A stretch of DNA of 13,425 nucleotides from an uncultured Ruminococcus sp. (GCA_934463425.1 CAKSJP010000035.1:1-13425), one strand, 5' to 3'. Shown: positions 6,965 through 13,279, numbered from the stretch's first letter. Numbers and translations are program-made. Notes: a model not told the origin generated them from the letters alone.

Positions 6965-9277
6965 TTATTCCTGATAGGGCAGCGTCGTAATGGTCTGCAC
7001 CAGAAATTTCAGCAGCGTCAGCGCATCGCTGGAATTTAGCTCACCGCTGCCGTCACAGTCCCCGTTGCTGCGCTGCTGTGTATTGAGCAAAACAGCTCCG
7101 GAGACTGCCTTATTCAGCAATACTGCATCTGCTACATCCACCTTGCCGTCCACATTGACATCTCCGTAAAATACATGCGCAATGGGTGCTTCTGTAGTCT
7201 GCGGTTCTCCTGTGATATGGATCACACCGCTTATGGTTTGCGGAACCCCCCGCTGCCCCGTTTCGGCATCCAGCCACTTTCCGTTGCCGCCGGCAGCATT
7301 GACTGCAGTCAGCGTCACGGCATAATCCGCTCCGGCAGCTGCATCCTCTGACAGCCGCAGCTGCACCGTACCGATCTGCCCTGCTGCTGCACCTTCCACA
7401 ACGCTGTTTGTCCACCAGATAAAGCCATTGCGCTCGCTTGCGGCACACATGCCGGAAAGCGCGGTGCTGTCTATATAGGTCATCTCTGCAGCACAGGAAA
7501 TGCCAAAGGAAAGCGTGGAATAGCCCCGGTCAGCATAAATGGGCACTTCTACCACATAATCCGCCGCCTGAAGTTCTTCCAGAGAGAACTCCATATCCGG
7601 GATCGAAACCGTCAGCGCGTCCGGTGCTCCGGTGGTCTCCGAGGTGGCTGTTGTGACAGTTGCCGAAGCAGTGGTTGTGGTTGTAGTTGTAACAGTCTCC
7701 GCAGAAGAAACGGTGGTTTCTGTGGTGCGGTTGTCCAGAATCAGAATGCCGCCGCTGATCACATTTTCCTCGCCCCAGATACCGCTGTTGGCTCTGGTCC
7801 ATCTGGCAGCTGTGCCGCTGGCATTGATGTTGGTGGCATTCAGAGAGAACCAGTCACCGCCGACCGTGTTCTCCGGAAGCAAAAAGGTAAAATAACCTAC
7901 CTCTCCGGCAGCTTCTGCCCCGATATTATAGAATGTGCACCAGTGAAATTCCCCCTGGCTCGCCGGAACACAAAGCCCCACCGAAGCGGTGCAGGACAGA
8001 TAGGTCAGACGAGAATCCCGGGTCACACCAAATTCCATAGCACCATAGCTGTGATCTGCCGTGATCGGCACACGCACCTGATAGTTGGCGGCCTTCAATT
8101 CCTCTAGTGTAAGCGTCACTGTATCCAGCGAAATGGTCAGCGGTTCTAAAGTTTCCGCAGTTTCTGTGCCGGATACCGAAGCCGTTGTGCTCACGGCAGA
8201 AGCGGTGGTTGTGGTAGTAGTTGTGGTGGTGGTAGTCGTCGCTGCAGAAGAAGCGGTGGTTGTGGTATCTGTAGTATCCGTTGTTTCTGCCGTCTCCACA
8301 GTCACCTCCACCGTACAAACCATGCTGTTTGTTTCTGCGGTCAGCGTTGCTGTTCCTGTTCCCACAGCTGTCACCCGGTCACCGTCAATGCGCATCACCG
8401 CCTCATCAGAGGTGCTCCAGGATACTGTATCCTCCAGCGTAAAGCCGGTCTTGCCGTTATACTCTGCCGCAAGCTTCAGACTGCGGCTCTCTCCTGCTGT
8501 AAAGGTCTCCTCCAGCGATCCTGCCTGCAGCGTTACCGCAGACACAGGAACCTCTACCTTTTGGATGCCGCTGGTGTAGTCAAAAGTAAAGCTTTCGCTG
8601 TCGTCCGAACCGTTGTATTCGGCACAGGTGGTGTTATAGTATCTGCCGGACGAGGTGCAGAACGTCCCCATCCCCACATAATGATTTGACGGCGCGATCA
8701 TGCTGGTATAGTGTCCGGTCACGCCGCCGGTATTGTTCAGATAATCGGACTTTTCCTTGTACCACTGGCGAATGCCCTGAACCATGTCACTGCCCCCGTT
8801 CCACGCCAGGCACTCGCCATAGGAACGATAGCCGCCCGGTGTAGAAAGTGTTGTCCAGCGTGTGCCATTCGTCCGGGTGTGTGCCACTGTCTGCGAAGCC
8901 TCTGCGGCACGGATTCGGGCAATGTACTCCAGTCCCTCCGACCACTGCATGGGGACATAGTCCGACGGTGTCAGCGTCGAGCCGGTGTTGGGATCGGGAT
9001 AGCCGTTGTCGCACGCCTCCTTCCGATAGCTGTTGATGAGATCCAGCGCCTCGCTGATCTGGTTGACATAGGTCCCCGAAACGCCGATAAGCGTTGTCTC
9101 ATCGCCGCCCTGTGCCGCATCGGTATCCCATACGGGAAGCGCCGCGCCGTCCTCCGCCGTAACACGCATGCTGCCAAAGGACAGCCCCGTCACCAGAAGC
9201 ACTGCCGAAAGCAGCAGCGCCGCCGCCCGGTGCAGACCATCTGCCGCGAGCCGTTTTCCATGCTGCATATTTTTCAT
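6965..9277 (-). CDS. Secreted CAP-domain protein with Ig-like domain, two cohesin-like modules and a dockerin
   Basis: The protein has a signal peptide, then a CAP/SCP domain (about 70-235) with the expected acid-histidine set: His133 in AHTR, Glu155 in GECL, Glu175 in QWYKEK and His189 in GHYTSMI. A Big_2-like Ig domain follows (about 243-327, ending VTAVGTGTATLTAET), then a Thr-rich linker with twelve Thr in a row. Next come two related beta-rich modules (about 380-514 and 555-690), each beginning with LEEL-AA-Y-V-VPI, like cohesin or cohesin-like folds. The C-terminal dockerin (about 702-767) has Asp706, Asn708, Asp710, Asp714, Asp717 in loop one and Asp740, Asp742, Asp751 in loop two. I chose the ATG at 9277 (770 residues), with AGGAG 10 bases upstream. 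The ATG at 9286 would be one base from that site. CAP proteins are extracellular; the molecular role here is unknown. Confidence 0.88.
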   Translation of the reverse strand: MKNMQHGKRLAADGLHRAAALLLSAVLLVTGLSFGSMRVTAEDGAALPVWDTDAAQGGDETTLIGVSGTYVNQISEALDLINSYRKEACDNGYPDPNTGSTLTPSDYVPMQWSEGLEYIARIRAAEASQTVAHTRTNGTRWTTLSTPGGYRSYGECLAWNGGSDMVQGIRQWYKEKSDYLNNTGGVTGHYTSMIAPSNHYVGMGTFCTSSGRYYNTTCAEYNGSDDSESFTFDYTSGIQKVEVPVSAVTLQAGSLEETFTAGESRSLKLAAEYNGKTGFTLEDTVSWSTSDEAVMRIDGDRVTAVGTGTATLTAETNSMVCTVEVTVETAETTDTTDTTTTASSAATTTTTTTTTTTTASAVSTTASVSGTETAETLEPLTISLDTVTLTLEELKAANYQVRVPITADHSYGAMEFGVTRDSRLTYLSCTASVGLCVPASQGEFHWCTFYNIGAEAAGEVGYFTFLLPENTVGGDWFSLNATNINASGTAARWTRANSGIWGEENVISGGILILDNRTTETTVSSAETVTTTTTTTASATVTTATSETTGAPDALTVSIPDMEFSLEELQAADYVVEVPIYADRGYSTLSFGISCAAEMTYIDSTALSGMCAASERNGFIWWTNSVVEGAAAGQIGTVQLRLSEDAAAGADYAVTLTAVNAAGGNGKWLDAETGQRGVPQTISGVIHITGEPQTTEAPIAHVFYGDVNVDGKVDVADAVLLNKAVSGAVLLNTQQRSNGDCDGSGELNSSDALTLLKFLVQTITTLPYQE

Positions 9278-9339
9278 CCTTTCCATTCTCCTCTCTGCAA
9301 GCTAAGATATTGCATAAACTCTAGGCTATTCCTATGACT

Positions 9340-9351
9340 ATTATATCACAT
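9340..9351 (-). promoter_or_regulatory. Extended -10 promoter of the CAP/dockerin gene
   Basis: On the - strand GGATGTGATATAAT gives TATAAT (9340-9345) preceded by TG one base away. No good -35 box is present at the right distance; ACATTT is the best fit. The core CGGATGTGATAT is nearly the same as in the small-peptide gene promoters at 10449, 10897 and 13280. Confidence 0.6.
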
Positions 9352-9421
9352 CCGAAAAAAGGAAATGTGGAATTTCTGTTTCCTACGGCAAAATATACCG
9401 AATTTTGGCGTTCTACACAAA

Positions 9422-9447
9422 GAAAAAAAGCCGCCGACGGCGACTTT
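9422..9447 (-). terminator. Terminator of the phosphopantetheinyl transferase gene
   Basis: A 7-bp stem (positions 9429-9435 with 9439-9445, one G-U pair) with a 3-base loop is followed on the - strand by seven T. It begins directly after the stop codon. T-runs on both sides suggest it may work both ways. Confidence 0.8.
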
Positions 9448-10005
9448 TTACATATCGTAAAATTCCACGCATTCCGGGAGCACATCCTCCGGAGAAATAC
9501 AGCAGGCGACCCCATGGCCGCTTTCCAGACGAAACTGCCGGAACTGCCAGCCGGACGGATGAATGGCAACAGAATCTCCCGCTAACCCAAACACCGCCGT
9601 GTGAAGCGGATAGGAAATACCGATGCCCAGTGCCTTGACAAAAGCCTCTTTCAGCGTCCAGAACTGGAAAAATGCCGTGTCCGGGTCAGGAGAAGCCTGC
9701 ACCGCCCGAAGCTCCTCCGGTGCAAAGGAGCGATGCAGCACACCGGGGCGCAGAGCGCGGATGTGCTCGCAGTCCACTCCTAAAGGCGCATCAGAAATGC
9801 CGCACACCGCCAGACCGCGGCAGTGGCTGAGGTTGAAGCAGATCTCCGGATGCGCCGGAAAATAGGGCTTCCCGTGAGAATCCCGGGCGATCTCAGGCAA
9901 GGGCATATGATAGATGATCTCCACCGCATGGGTCAGAAGCGCATAAGCGGCGGCATGTTCCATCGCTTTCTCACGCGTGGAGATAAGGGCAGCAAATAGG
10001 CGCAT
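9448..10005 (-). CDS. Sfp-type 4'-phosphopantetheinyl transferase
   Basis: This enzyme moves the phosphopantetheine arm of coenzyme A onto a serine of a carrier protein. The 185-residue protein has FNLSHCRGLAVC (57-68), the magnesium-binding GVDCEH (Asp78, Glu80) and the signature FWTLKEAFVKALGIG (115-129) with Trp116, Lys119, Glu120 and Lys124. It is shorter than the classic Sfp of about 220 residues, mostly through a reduced N-terminal half, but every motif is intact. AAGGAG lies 9 bases before the ATG. It appears to be a single-gene unit with its own terminator. No NRPS, PKS or carrier protein gene is in the window, so its partner may be the fatty-acid ACP or a distant cluster. Confidence 0.92.
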   Translation of the reverse strand: MRLFAALISTREKAMEHAAAYALLTHAVEIIYHMPLPEIARDSHGKPYFPAHPEICFNLSHCRGLAVCGISDAPLGVDCEHIRALRPGVLHRSFAPEELRAVQASPDPDTAFFQFWTLKEAFVKALGIGISYPLHTAVFGLAGDSVAIHPSGWQFRQFRLESGHGVACCISPEDVLPECVEFYDM

Positions 10006-10108
10006 ATGGGACAGCTCCTTTCCAAATATAGTTGCACTTTTGTGATATCGTCGGTGCGAAATCTTTCAAAAAAACCAAAACCGCCGCATTTCCCAAACAA
10101 AAAACCTC

Positions 10109-10137
10109 TTGACAAACGCGGCATTCTGGCGTATAAT
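10109..10137 (+). promoter_or_regulatory. Promoter of antisense RNA 1
   Basis: TTGACA (10109-10114), a 17-base spacer and TATAAT (10132-10137) match the sigma-A consensus perfectly. An A-rich stretch just upstream could act as an UP element. No ORF with a ribosome site follows, which points to an RNA product. Confidence 0.9.
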
Positions 10138-10143
10138 AAAGAT

Positions 10144-10240
10144 AAAGAGAGAGCATACCAGTAGACGGTCTGCTCCCACTGCAATAGTTAAGAATTTAAC
10201 CGCCGCAAGTTTGGACGCTTATGGGCGGTTATTTCTTTTT
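10144..10240 (+). ncRNA. Candidate type I antitoxin RNA 1
   Basis: Transcription from the consensus promoter should start near 10144 and end after the hairpin at 10197-10230, giving about 97 nt. The RNA overlaps the 3' end of the convergent peptide gene and its terminator, so it is a cis-antisense RNA. Its 5' half carries GCATACC, ACGGTC and TGCTCCCA, strings also found in the leader of the peptide mRNA. CUCCCA could additionally pair with the peptide gene's UGGGAG ribosome site. The RNA function is inferred from layout, not shown. Confidence 0.7.
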
Positions 10241-10241
10241 C
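10197..10241. terminator. Shared bidirectional terminator, unit 1
   Basis: TAACCGCC (10197-10204) pairs with GGCGGTTA (10224-10231). The + strand is followed by ATTTCTTTTTC; the - strand is followed by a weaker AATTCTT. The loop of 19 bases is where the two convergent RNAs would be fully complementary. Confidence 0.8.
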
Positions 10242-10366
10242 TTGCCATGGTGATTCTGATTACTATTTTTATGATTATAGTAAATGTATAAGATCACGCT
10301 GATGCAATCCAGCAGGAAACTGCCGATCTTCAGCAAATCACCAAAGGTGATGTATTGATCCATCAT
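10229..10366 (-). CDS. Small hydrophobic peptide 1, candidate type I toxin (45 aa)
   Basis: The ORF is shorter than usual gene-calling limits. GGGAGGTG sits at ideal distance before ATGATG; either ATG could be the start. The peptide starts MMDQYITFGDLLKIG, has a hydrophobic stretch at residues 11-30 (ending LYIYY) with one cysteine, then an Asn/His-rich part and KKKK at the C terminus. The stop codon lies in the terminator stem shared with antisense RNA 1. Short membrane peptides with a charged tail facing an antisense RNA are the hallmark of Fst/TxpA-like type I toxins. I recognise no specific family. Toxicity is inferred. Confidence 0.75.
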   Translation of the reverse strand: MMDQYITFGDLLKIGSFLLDCISVILYIYYNHKNSNQNHHGKKKK

Positions 10367-10373
10367 ACCGATC

Positions 10374-10404
10374 ACCTCCCATCTGTTCCAATGAGCAGTG
10401 GGAG
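10374..10404 (-). promoter_or_regulatory. Shine-Dalgarno sequestering hairpin, unit 1
   Basis: In the - strand RNA CUCCCA pairs with UGGGAG, part of the ribosome site, and CUG pairs with CAG inside, leaving one bulged A. The site would be closed to ribosomes until refolded. Units 2 and 3 form the same kind of hairpin from different bases. Confidence 0.7.
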
Positions 10405-10448
10405 CAGAAACAAACCGCCTACCGTTTCAGGTATGCCCTCAGAGTTTC

Positions 10449-10477
10449 AGTATATCACATCTAGCGAAAAATGTCAA
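10449..10477 (-). promoter_or_regulatory. Promoter of small peptide gene 1
   Basis: On the - strand TTGACA (10472-10477), 17 bases, then TATACT (10449-10454), with TG one base before the -10 box. The leader to the ATG is about 75 bases. Confidence 0.88.
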
Positions 10478-10484
10478 ATTCACC

Positions 10485-10512
10485 GTAGGGGCGAACAGTG
10501 TTCGCCCGCATG
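10485..10512. repeat. Short palindromic intergenic repeat, copy A
   Basis: GGGCGAAC (10489-10496) and GTTCGCCC (10500-10507) form a perfect 8-bp inverted repeat around AGT, flanked by GTA and GCATG. Related copies lie near 10939, 12910 and 13316, each at the edge of a small RNA/peptide unit. Confidence 0.75.
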
Positions 10513-10563
10513 ATACAAAGCCCTTTCCCAAAAACCGCCGCATTCCCCAAACAAAAAACCCTC

Positions 10564-10592
10564 TTGACAAACGCGGCATTCTGGCGTATCAT
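10564..10592 (+). promoter_or_regulatory. Promoter of antisense RNA 2
   Basis: TTGACA (10564-10569), 17 bases, TATCAT (10587-10592). The spacer is identical to that in unit 1. Confidence 0.85.
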
Positions 10593-10598
10593 AAAGAT

Positions 10599-10697
10599 AA
10601 AGAGAGAGCACACCAGTAGACGGTCTGCTCCCAAAGTTAAGTTATCAAGAAATAACCGTCCAAGTTAGCAGCTTAGGGGCGGTTATTTCCGTTTTTT
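10599..10697 (+). ncRNA. Candidate type I antitoxin RNA 2
   Basis: The predicted RNA is about 99 nt, from near 10599 to the T-run after the hairpin. Its first 35 bases match RNAs 1 and 3 almost exactly (CCAGTAGACGGTCTGCTCCC), while the rest differs. It overlaps the end of the convergent peptide gene. The role is inferred from context. Confidence 0.7.
10650..10697. terminator. Shared bidirectional terminator, unit 2
   Basis: AAATAACCGTC (10650-10660) pairs with GGCGGTTATTT (10678-10688), 11 bp with one G-U. Six T follow shortly on the + strand and TTTCTTG on the - strand. Confidence 0.8.
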
Positions 10698-10775
10698 GAA
10701 GTTTAAGTAAGCAAGATATGCTTTAAAGACTTCGCAAACCATGCTAATGCACTTGACGAGAATGTCTATGTTCAT
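10683..10775 (-). CDS. Small hydrophobic peptide 2, candidate type I toxin (30 aa)
   Basis: The ATG at 10773-10775 follows GGGAG by 9 bases. The peptide has a hydrophobic or amphipathic stretch from residue 3 to about 24 (MNIDILVKCISMVCEVFKAY at the start, then LAYL) and ends in KKRK. It resembles peptide 3 (VF-A-LAYL before the basic tail) more than peptide 1. The stop codon again lies in the terminator stem. It is too short for standard gene finders. Function as a membrane-active toxin is inferred from size, tail and the antisense RNA. Confidence 0.72.
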   Translation of the reverse strand: MNIDILVKCISMVCEVFKAYLAYLNFKKRK

Positions 10776-10784
10776 TTGCACTCA

Positions 10785-10798
10785 CTCCCTTCCGGGAG
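10785..10798 (-). promoter_or_regulatory. Shine-Dalgarno sequestering hairpin, unit 2
   Basis: On the - strand CUCCC-GGAA-GGGAG forms a compact stem with a four-base loop. The 3' arm is the ribosome site of peptide 2. Confidence 0.7.
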
Positions 10799-10810
10799 CA
10801 GAAACAAGCC

Positions 10811-10864
10811 AGCCCGTCGCCCAATGGAAATGGCGACGGCAGACTCGCCCAAGGATGGTGAGCC
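10811..10864. repeat. 54-base two-hairpin insertion in the leader of peptide gene 2
   Basis: Units 1 and 3 go straight from CAAACC to GCCTACCG, while unit 2 has 54 extra bases between these points. The insert can fold as CCGTCGCC/GGCGACGG (10814-10821 with 10832-10839) plus CTCGCC/GGTGAG. It looks like a small palindromic (REP-pair or MITE-like) element. Confidence 0.6.
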
Positions 10865-10896
10865 GCCTACCGTTTCAGGTATGCCTTTAGAGCATC

Positions 10897-10925
10897 AACA
10901 TATCACATCCGACAAAAAATGTCAA
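10897..10925 (-). promoter_or_regulatory. Promoter of small peptide gene 2
   Basis: TTGACA (10920-10925), 17 bases, TATGTT (10897-10902) on the - strand. The -10 box is the weakest of the three copies; a TG one base upstream is kept. Confidence 0.8.
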
Positions 10926-10938
10926 ACCATAACCGAAA

Positions 10939-10969
10939 ATGCAGGGGCGAACCATGTTTGCCCCTGCAT
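10939..10969 (-). terminator. Palindromic repeat copy B, likely terminator of the phosphodiesterase gene
   Basis: A 14-bp stem with one G-U pair (10939-10952 with 10956-10969) around a 3-base loop begins about 18 bases after the stop at 10987. On the - strand it is followed by TTTTC. Its core GGGGCGAAC is the same as the short palindromic repeats A and D, so a repeat seems to serve as terminator. Confidence 0.7.
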
Positions 10970-10986
10970 CATTTTATCCCTGCCGT

Positions 10987-12810
10987 TCAATTGATAAAAT
11001 AATCCAATACCGACCGCAGGGTCTCACTGGTGCTGTCCCGGGAGATCACGTTCTGTGCCATGACCGGATCATCTGTGATGATGCTGTCCACATGGAGATT
11101 GGAGAGACTGCGCACCTCTGAAACGCTGTTCACCGTCCAGGCAAATATCTGCTTGCCCTGCTGATGCGCGGCATTTACCACCTGACTGGTGACGAACACC
11201 TTGTTCAGGCTGAATGCATCCGCATATTGCAGGGAGTAGAACTGTCCGTATGCCACACTCATGAGATATCCCGTGCGAATATCCGGATTCGCCTCTTTCA
11301 CCTTTTTCAGCGAGCCGTATGAAAACGATGTCACATAGCAGGCATCCGTGTAGCGGTATTCCGTAATGAGCTCCGCTACATCCTGCTCCAGGGTGTCCGA
11401 GCCATGCTTTGTGGGCTTGATCTCGATGTTCAGCTTCGCCCGCTTGTCCACAAACTGCAGCGTCTCTTCCAGCGTCGGGATACGGGCATTGGCATACGCC
11501 GGATCGAACCAGCTTCCGGCATCCAGATCCTGAATGTCCGCATAGTCCACATCCCAGATGTCCTTGTTTACGCCGGTCGTGCGTTTCAGATTGGAGTCGT
11601 GCATCACCACCAGAACTCCGTCCCTGGTCTGCTGCACATCCAGTTCAATAAAGTCCGCACCCACAGAAATAGCATCCGAGAATGCATAGAGCGTATTCTC
11701 CGGCGCATCCGCAGACAGTCCCCGGTGCGCCATGACTGTGGGATTCTGGAACAGCGTCAGCTGAAAGTTCGCCTTGCCGGTAAATACGCTGTACACATAA
11801 GAAAGATTCAGCCCCAGAGCCGCCGCTGTAAAACAACCGGCTGTCAGCAGCGCCGTGCTGCGGCGAATGGGCTTTGCGCTCCGGCTCAGCGGAACCGGCT
11901 CCGGCAGAACGACCTCCGGCAGCTGCGCGCAGCGCTTTTCCAGAAGCGCCGTCAGATGCGCCATGCAAATGGGGGTTGCAAAAAAGGAAAAGCTCCACAG
12001 CACCAGCTGAATCAGCACTTTTAAAATGCGCATCGCCTGAGAGGTGATAATATCGCTGTTTCTGGTACCGTGGATCACCATCAGCACCCCCAGCATAATG
12101 AGGCACAAAAACACCAGGAGCGCCACAAAATAGCAGCAGTTCCAGAATAAAACAGAAAAAAAGGTTTTCCAGAATCTTCCGCGCACCAGCTGTACGCTGA
12201 CAGCTCTGGCGCTGCGGTAGCTGCACTGATTCTGGGTAAACAGCACACTGGAAAAAATCCAGCGAATGGAAAGCAAACAGCAGAGCACGATCACCGCAAT
12301 ATATATGGGCAGAAGAAACTCTTTTTTTGTCATATAATAGGCGAGAAAATCCGGAATGCCCATGGCGGTAAAAATACCGGACGTGGCAGAAAACTGCATC
12401 AGCGGAATCAGCACCAGTAAATGCAGCACCAAAAGCGGCCCGCCGCCCCGAAAAAAATGCAGCACCGACTGCCCGCCGGAACGCGCCATGCATCCCAGTG
12501 TGGTACGGATGCGCTGATACCGCGGCTGACGAAAACAGGTACAGACTGCCGCGATCTCGAACAGCGTATACAGCGCCGCAAGCAGCAGGATCACCGCAAA
12601 CAGCAAAAATGTCCAGGGCGAGCGGAGAAATTTCAACAAATTGGAAGTGGTGAGATAGTTCAGCTTTGCGCCGCGGATGGCGAGCTGAATGAGCCCGGCA
12701 CACGCCGGAGCGATCACCAGAACGGTCACCAGCTTCCAGACCAGTTCAAACAACAGCAGCGGCTTCCAGTGTGATGTCAGCCGCCGCAGTCCCACGCGAA
12801 ATTGATTCAC
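10987..12810 (-). CDS. Membrane glycerophosphodiester phosphodiesterase
   Basis: This enzyme family hydrolyses glycerophosphodiesters to glycerol-3-phosphate and an alcohol. In Gram-positives the membrane-fused form may act on lipid or teichoic-acid glycerophosphate outside the cell. The N-terminal 345 residues contain about seven membrane segments (roughly 18-45, 66-93, 124-143, 165-185, 220-248, 263-288, 321-343), as in the GDPD membrane domain. The C-terminal GDPD barrel has VMAHRG (His362, Arg363), ENT (Glu371), IELDVQ (Glu389, Asp391), VVMHD (His404), NIEIKP (Glu463, Lys465) and AWTVN (Trp558). I choose the GTG at 12810 (607 residues) because GGGGAG lies 8 bases upstream. An in-frame ATG at 12831 has no ribosome site. 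Small peptide units lie on both sides. Confidence 0.92.
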   Translation of the reverse strand: MNQFRVGLRRLTSHWKPLLLFELVWKLVTVLVIAPACAGLIQLAIRGAKLNYLTTSNLLKFLRSPWTFLLFAVILLLAALYTLFEIAAVCTCFRQPRYQRIRTTLGCMARSGGQSVLHFFRGGGPLLVLHLLVLIPLMQFSATSGIFTAMGIPDFLAYYMTKKEFLLPIYIAVIVLCCLLSIRWIFSSVLFTQNQCSYRSARAVSVQLVRGRFWKTFFSVLFWNCCYFVALLVFLCLIMLGVLMVIHGTRNSDIITSQAMRILKVLIQLVLWSFSFFATPICMAHLTALLEKRCAQLPEVVLPEPVPLSRSAKPIRRSTALLTAGCFTAAALGLNLSYVYSVFTGKANFQLTLFQNPTVMAHRGLSADAPENTLYAFSDAISVGADFIELDVQQTRDGVLVVMHDSNLKRTTGVNKDIWDVDYADIQDLDAGSWFDPAYANARIPTLEETLQFVDKRAKLNIEIKPTKHGSDTLEQDVAELITEYRYTDACYVTSFSYGSLKKVKEANPDIRTGYLMSVAYGQFYSLQYADAFSLNKVFVTSQVVNAAHQQGKQIFAWTVNSVSEVRSLSNLHVDSIITDDPVMAQNVISRDSTSETLRSVLDYFIN

Positions 12811-12869
12811 GGTATCCGCTCCCCTTTCCATAAATTTCAGAAACGCCGAAAGCGCTCCTCTTCTGTTTT

Positions 12870-12898
12870 AGTGTACCACATTTTATGAAAAAAGTCAA
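12870..12898 (-). promoter_or_regulatory. Promoter of the phosphodiesterase gene
   Basis: TTGACT (12893-12898), 17 bases, TACACT (12870-12875) on the - strand, with TG one base before the -10 box. The start would be near 12863, about 50 bases before the GTG. Confidence 0.8.
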
Positions 12899-12909
12899 CG
12901 CGCCATCAT

Positions 12910-12935
12910 AAGGGCAAGCGCCCTTCGCCCGCATG
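12910..12935. repeat. Degenerate palindromic repeat, copy C
   Basis: AAGGGC-AAGC-GCCCTT is followed by CGCCCGCATG. The tail matches the other palindromic copies, but the left arm is altered. It precedes the conserved stretch upstream of the unit 3 antisense promoter. Confidence 0.55.
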
Positions 12936-12991
12936 CTGCAAAACCCTTTCCCAAAAACCAAAACCGCCGCATTTCCCAAACAAAAAACCTC

Positions 12992-13020
12992 TTGACAAAC
13001 GCAGCATTCTGGCGTATCAT
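12992..13020 (+). promoter_or_regulatory. Promoter of antisense RNA 3
   Basis: TTGACA (12992-12997), 17 bases, TATCAT (13015-13020). Confidence 0.85.
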
Positions 13021-13026
13021 AAAGAT

Positions 13027-13123
13027 AAAGAGAGAGCATACCAGTAGACGGTCTGCTCCCACTGCAATAGTTAAGAATTTAACCGCCGCAAAGTTGGGAA
13101 GTTAGGGGCGGTTATTTCTTTTT
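13027..13123 (+). ncRNA. Candidate type I antitoxin RNA 3
   Basis: The predicted RNA is about 97 nt. It is nearly the same as RNA 1 up to the terminator stem, but the loop differs (GCAAAGTTGGGAAGTTAG). If pairing begins at the loop, this would set partner specificity. It overlaps the 3' end of peptide gene 3. The function is inferred. Confidence 0.7.
13080..13123. terminator. Shared bidirectional terminator, unit 3
   Basis: TAACCGCC (13080-13087) pairs with GGCGGTTA (13107-13114). TTTCTTTTT follows on the + strand and a weaker AATTCTT on the - strand. Confidence 0.8.
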
Positions 13124-13201
13124 GTATGTTAAGTATGCAAGAATCGCACGAAAAACATTACAAAGAATGCTTACGATAAAGGAAACTACATCCATCATCA
13201 T
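13112..13201 (-). CDS. Small hydrophobic peptide 3, candidate type I toxin (29 aa)
   Basis: GGGAGGTG lies about 6 bases before ATGATGATG; any of the three Met codons could start it. The peptide begins MMMDVVSFIVSILCNVF, continues to LAYLTY and ends KKK, so it is one hydrophobic helix with a basic tail and a central cysteine. The stop codon is in the shared terminator stem. It aligns with peptide 2 through VF-A-LAYL. Membrane toxicity is inferred from this design and the facing antisense RNA. Confidence 0.72.
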   Translation of the reverse strand: MMMDVVSFIVSILCNVFRAILAYLTYKKK

Positions 13202-13205
13202 GCAT

Positions 13206-13235
13206 CACCTCCCATCGATTATAAAATCATGGGAG
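13206..13235 (-). promoter_or_regulatory. Shine-Dalgarno sequestering hairpin, unit 3
   Basis: CUCCCAU pairs with AUGGGAG, with an inner GAU/AUC helix and one bulged base, the same shape as in unit 1 but with different loop-side pairs. Confidence 0.7.
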
Positions 13236-13279
13236 CAGAAACAAACCGCCTACCGTTATTGGTATGCCCTCAGAAACTC

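Larger units (their letters stand above)
10109..10477. repeat. Unit 1 of the two-promoter small RNA / small peptide repeat family
   Basis: The unit runs from the -35 box of a + strand promoter to the -35 box of a convergent - strand promoter, 369 bases. It holds a + strand RNA gene, a shared terminator and a - strand gene for a 45-residue peptide. The same layout returns at 10564-10925 and 12992-13308 and begins again at 13400. About 50 bases before the + promoter (CCGCCGCATT-TCCCAAACA, then A-rich) are also conserved in all copies. Confidence 0.85.
10564..10925. repeat. Unit 2 of the two-promoter repeat family
   Basis: Same order of parts as unit 1: + promoter, antisense RNA, shared terminator, - strand peptide gene, leader and - strand promoter, in 362 bases. 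The 3' half of the RNA and the peptide sequence differ from unit 1, and the leader carries an extra 54-base insert. Confidence 0.85.

Noticed and set aside
10398..10994. + strand ORFs of about 72 codons across the repeat units
   Set aside because: They run through promoters, palindromes and terminators of the units and lack ribosome sites.
11645..12703. 352-codon - strand ORF in a second frame over the phosphodiesterase
   Set aside because: The other frame contains the complete membrane and catalytic domains; this one is Ala/Ser/Gly-rich shadow sequence.
12811..12831. ATG start at 12831 for the phosphodiesterase
   Set aside because: It has no ribosome site, and the GGGGAG that fits the GTG at 12810 lies inside this extension.
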